A stretch of DNA of 64,000 bases from Puniceicoccaceae bacterium K14 (lineage in GTDB: Bacteria > Verrucomicrobiota > Verrucomicrobiia > Opitutales > Opitutaceae): positions 1 through 64,000 of the forward strand of contig JAKYXN010000025.1 in assembly GCA_022538095.1 (NCBI GenBank), in the 5' to 3' direction. Below the pieces are notes generated by a model. It was not told where the DNA came from and searched no databases. It saw only the letters and a program-made list of their open reading frames with translations. A program made the translations under genes and the position numbers. Each line of letters starts with the position of its first letter. Position 1 is the stretch's first letter. Shown here piece after piece: positions 62,154 through 64,000 of the stretch.

Positions 62154-63317
62154 ATGCCCTCAAAACTAGCGAAAGAGACAGACCGCAAAACCACTGCACA
62201 TCACCACCGTCCTATCAAAGCCAAGAAAAATAAAATTGCTGTATTTGACTTCTTTTGTGGCTGTGGAGGCACCAGTTCTGGTTTCAGAAAATCTGGAATG
62301 GACATCGCCTTTGCTTTGGATATCGACCCGGACGCAAAAAGTACCTTCGTCAAGAATTTTCCTGAAACAGACTTTTGCGATAAAAGTATATCAAAGGTAA
62401 CAGAAGAGGATCTGACATCTTCCCTTTACCGAAGCCGCAACAAATTAAAACTATTTTGTGGGTGTGCTCCGTGCCAACCATTCACAAAACAAATCACTGA
62501 ATCTCCAAAGTATGACACAAGGAGGAGCTTGTTATCTCAATTTGGGAGAATAATAAAAAATCACACCCCAGATTTCGTTTTCGTTGAAAATGTACCCGGA
62601 CTCCAAAAAGTACCCCAACAGAAGCGTGGTCCGTTCCCATCCTTTTTAAAACTCCTTAATGGCCTTGGATATAACATCGAATTTGGTGTAGTAGCAGCTC
62701 AAGATTATGGCACTCCACAGTTGAGAAGGAGGTTTGTACTTCTCGCGAGCAGGCATGGCAAAATTAGCATACCAAAGCCTACGCATGGTTCAGAAGCTAA
62801 TTCCCCTTACAACACTGTGCATGATGCCATATCCGACCTTCCCCCCATCGTGGCGGGAGAGGAATATATCAGCTCAAGTATCCTAAACCACAGAGCTGCT
62901 GACCTTTCTCCAATTAACCTTAAGCGGATTAAATGCTCGAAACACGATGGGGGAGGTCGCAACAACTGGCCTAAGTCGCTATGGCCAAATTGCTACAAAC
63001 CTCGGAATGATGGTTCTGTACATTCAGGACACACTGATTGTTATGGAAGACTCTGGTGGCATAGACCAGCAACTGGACTGACGACTCGTTGTATTAGCTA
63101 TTCGAATGGTCGATTTGGGCATCCAGAGCAAGACCGAGCAATAAGTATTCGAGAAGCTGCACGTCTGCAGGGATTTGATGACGATTTTGAATTTGCTGGA
63201 AATCTAAATTCGATGGCCAAGCAAATCGGTAATGCAGTCCCTGTCGACCTAGCTTTCGCAATGGGCGAACAGTTTTTCGCCCAAACAAAAACACTCAATG
63301 GCAAAAATCAGGACTAG
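62154..63317 (+). CDS. C5-cytosine DNA methyltransferase
   Basis: A 387-residue 5-methylcytosine DNA methyltransferase. Motif I is AVFDFFCGCGGTSSGFRKSG (about 29-48, SAM binding). Motif IV is GCAPCQPF with catalytic Cys near 108, motif VI is FVENV (near 143-147), motif VIII LRRRFVLLAS, and motifs IX/X RLQGF and QIGNAVP close the core. The target recognition region (about 235-300) is unusual and contains CSKHDGGGRNNWPKSLWPNC. It is preceded by an XRE controller and overlaps the GHKL ATPase gene by 20 bases, so both are on one transcript. Target sequence is unknown. Confidence 0.94.
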   Translation: MPSKLAKETDRKTTAHHHRPIKAKKNKIAVFDFFCGCGGTSSGFRKSGMDIAFALDIDPDAKSTFVKNFPETDFCDKSISKVTEEDLTSSLYRSRNKLKLFCGCAPCQPFTKQITESPKYDTRRSLLSQFGRIIKNHTPDFVFVENVPGLQKVPQQKRGPFPSFLKLLNGLGYNIEFGVVAAQDYGTPQLRRRFVLLASRHGKISIPKPTHGSEANSPYNTVHDAISDLPPIVAGEEYISSSILNHRAADLSPINLKRIKCSKHDGGGRNNWPKSLWPNCYKPRNDGSVHSGHTDCYGRLWWHRPATGLTTRCISYSNGRFGHPEQDRAISIREAARLQGFDDDFEFAGNLNSMAKQIGNAVPVDLAFAMGEQFFAQTKTLNGKNQD

Positions 63318-64000
63318 AGCACGTGCAGTTGATATGCTGGGCCGCCAGCAGATCGCAACCATTCAAAATGCTCTATCAGAGTTGTACAAAAATGCCCACG
63401 ATGCATACGCCAAACACGCAGCGGTTGACTATTTTGAAGACACAGGTCCCCAAGAAGATGGCCTCCTAATCGTAAAAGATGATGGAGTAGGAATGACAAG
63501 GGAGGACTTCGAGAACAAGTGGCTTGTTCTTGGCACTGATAGTAAAGTAGGAGTTGAGAGGTCCATTCACTTTCGCCCGGCAGATTCGAAACCTCGATCT
63601 ATTAGCGGTGAAAAAGGAATTGGGAGACTGGCCATAGCACTGCTCGGTCGTCAGGTATTAATTCTAACACGGGCAATTCGCGAAGACGGTCTACATGATC
63701 TTGTTGCCTGTTGGGTTCATTGGGGACTATTTGAAATCCCCGGTCTTAATCTTGAAGACATAGACCTGCCTGTTGAAAGCTATAAAGGCGGTAACCTTCC
63801 ATCTAAGTCTCAAATCACAGAATTAAAGGAGTGCCTTTTATCAAACGTAACAAAGCTTTCGAAAGAGCACAAAGGTAATGAGTTCAAACAAATACTCAAA
63901 GACATCAAATCCTTCAAGCCCGACCCTCAGTATCTCGATAGTTTTTTGAGTGATAAATCAGATGAGACATTGTCTCTTAAAGGAAAAGGCACTGGGACAC
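63298..64000 (+). CDS. GHKL/MORC-like ATPase, 3'-truncated by window
   Basis: The gene starts at ATG 63298 within the end of the methyltransferase gene and runs off the right edge after 234 codons. The Bergerat fold is clear: N-box ELYKNAHDAYA (about 28-38), G1 DDGVGM (61-66) and G2 GEKGIGR (104-110). The opening MAKIRTRARAVDMLGRQQIA matches what I recall for ATP-binding proteins in MORC-like restriction-modification clusters. It would be an ATP-dependent, DNA-handling component. It is not long enough here to see the transducer or C-terminal domain. Confidence 0.9.
   Translation, partial: MAKIRTRARAVDMLGRQQIATIQNALSELYKNAHDAYAKHAAVDYFEDTGPQEDGLLIVKDDGVGMTREDFENKWLVLGTDSKVGVERSIHFRPADSKPRSISGEKGIGRLAIALLGRQVLILTRAIREDGLHDLVACWVHWGLFEIPGLNLEDIDLPVESYKGGNLPSKSQITELKECLLSNVTKLSKEHKGNEFKQILKDIKSFKPDPQYLDSFLSDKSDETLSLKGKGTGT

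Overview
This looks like a chromosomal segment of a marine Verrucomicrobia-type bacterium (class Opitutae, Pelagicoccus- or Coraliomargarita-like), judged from the sequence alone. The clues are LL-diaminopimelate aminotransferase (DapL) for lysine and cell-wall synthesis, the long amidophosphoribosyltransferase shared with Bacteroidetes/Verrucomicrobia, a PEP-CTERM surface protein, few Shine-Dalgarno sites before start codons, and several secreted or hypothetical families common in Opitutae. No rRNA, tRNA, CRISPR array or insertion sequence was recognised.

Layout. 285-5430: purM and purF (minus strand), a lineage-type hypothetical and a membrane-anchored VWA-like protein. 5701-15190: mixed redox and transport genes (aldo/keto reductase, small phosphatase, nitroreductase, a TonB-dependent siderophore receptor behind a candidate Fur-type operator, a DMT exporter, sigma factor SigZ with a cysteine-packed 46-residue peptide in front of it, an MDR oxidoreductase and an AmpG-like MFS transporter). 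15321-25441: dapL, a PEP-CTERM protein, then a minus-strand run of housekeeping genes: prfB with a programmed +1 frameshift, a conserved unknown, folE2, nadA, nadB and a Gfo/Idh oxidoreductase.

25615-40868 is a surface-polysaccharide locus. The plus-strand arm is one tightly packed operon: a lipid-phosphate-type glycosyltransferase, the Wzm/Wzt ABC exporter, a pyruvyltransferase-like enzyme, a sulfotransferase, and several glycosyltransferases. A converging minus-strand arm has two GT4 enzymes and two GT39-like membrane glycosyltransferases. Together they could build, decorate (pyruvate, sulfate) and export an O-antigen or capsule-like glycan. 41023-51795 returns to core and envelope functions: class I fumarase, Mpl murein-recycling ligase, a putative outer-membrane protein, a 1284-residue DUF3857/transglutaminase/TPR protein and an S41-type protease with duplicated C-terminal modules.

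51910-64000 starts with a GlxA-type regulator and then becomes an accessory island: a RES toxin with its Xre/DUF2384 partner (reversed order), a 984-residue beta-helix protein with no signal peptide, HipBA with three spaced operators, a Fic protein behind a perfect 22-bp palindrome, mosaic intergenic repeats, and at the right edge an XRE controller, a C5-cytosine DNA methyltransferase and the start of a GHKL/MORC-like ATPase. The last three look like the left half of a MORC-type restriction-modification defence system that continues past the window and is the most interesting item here.
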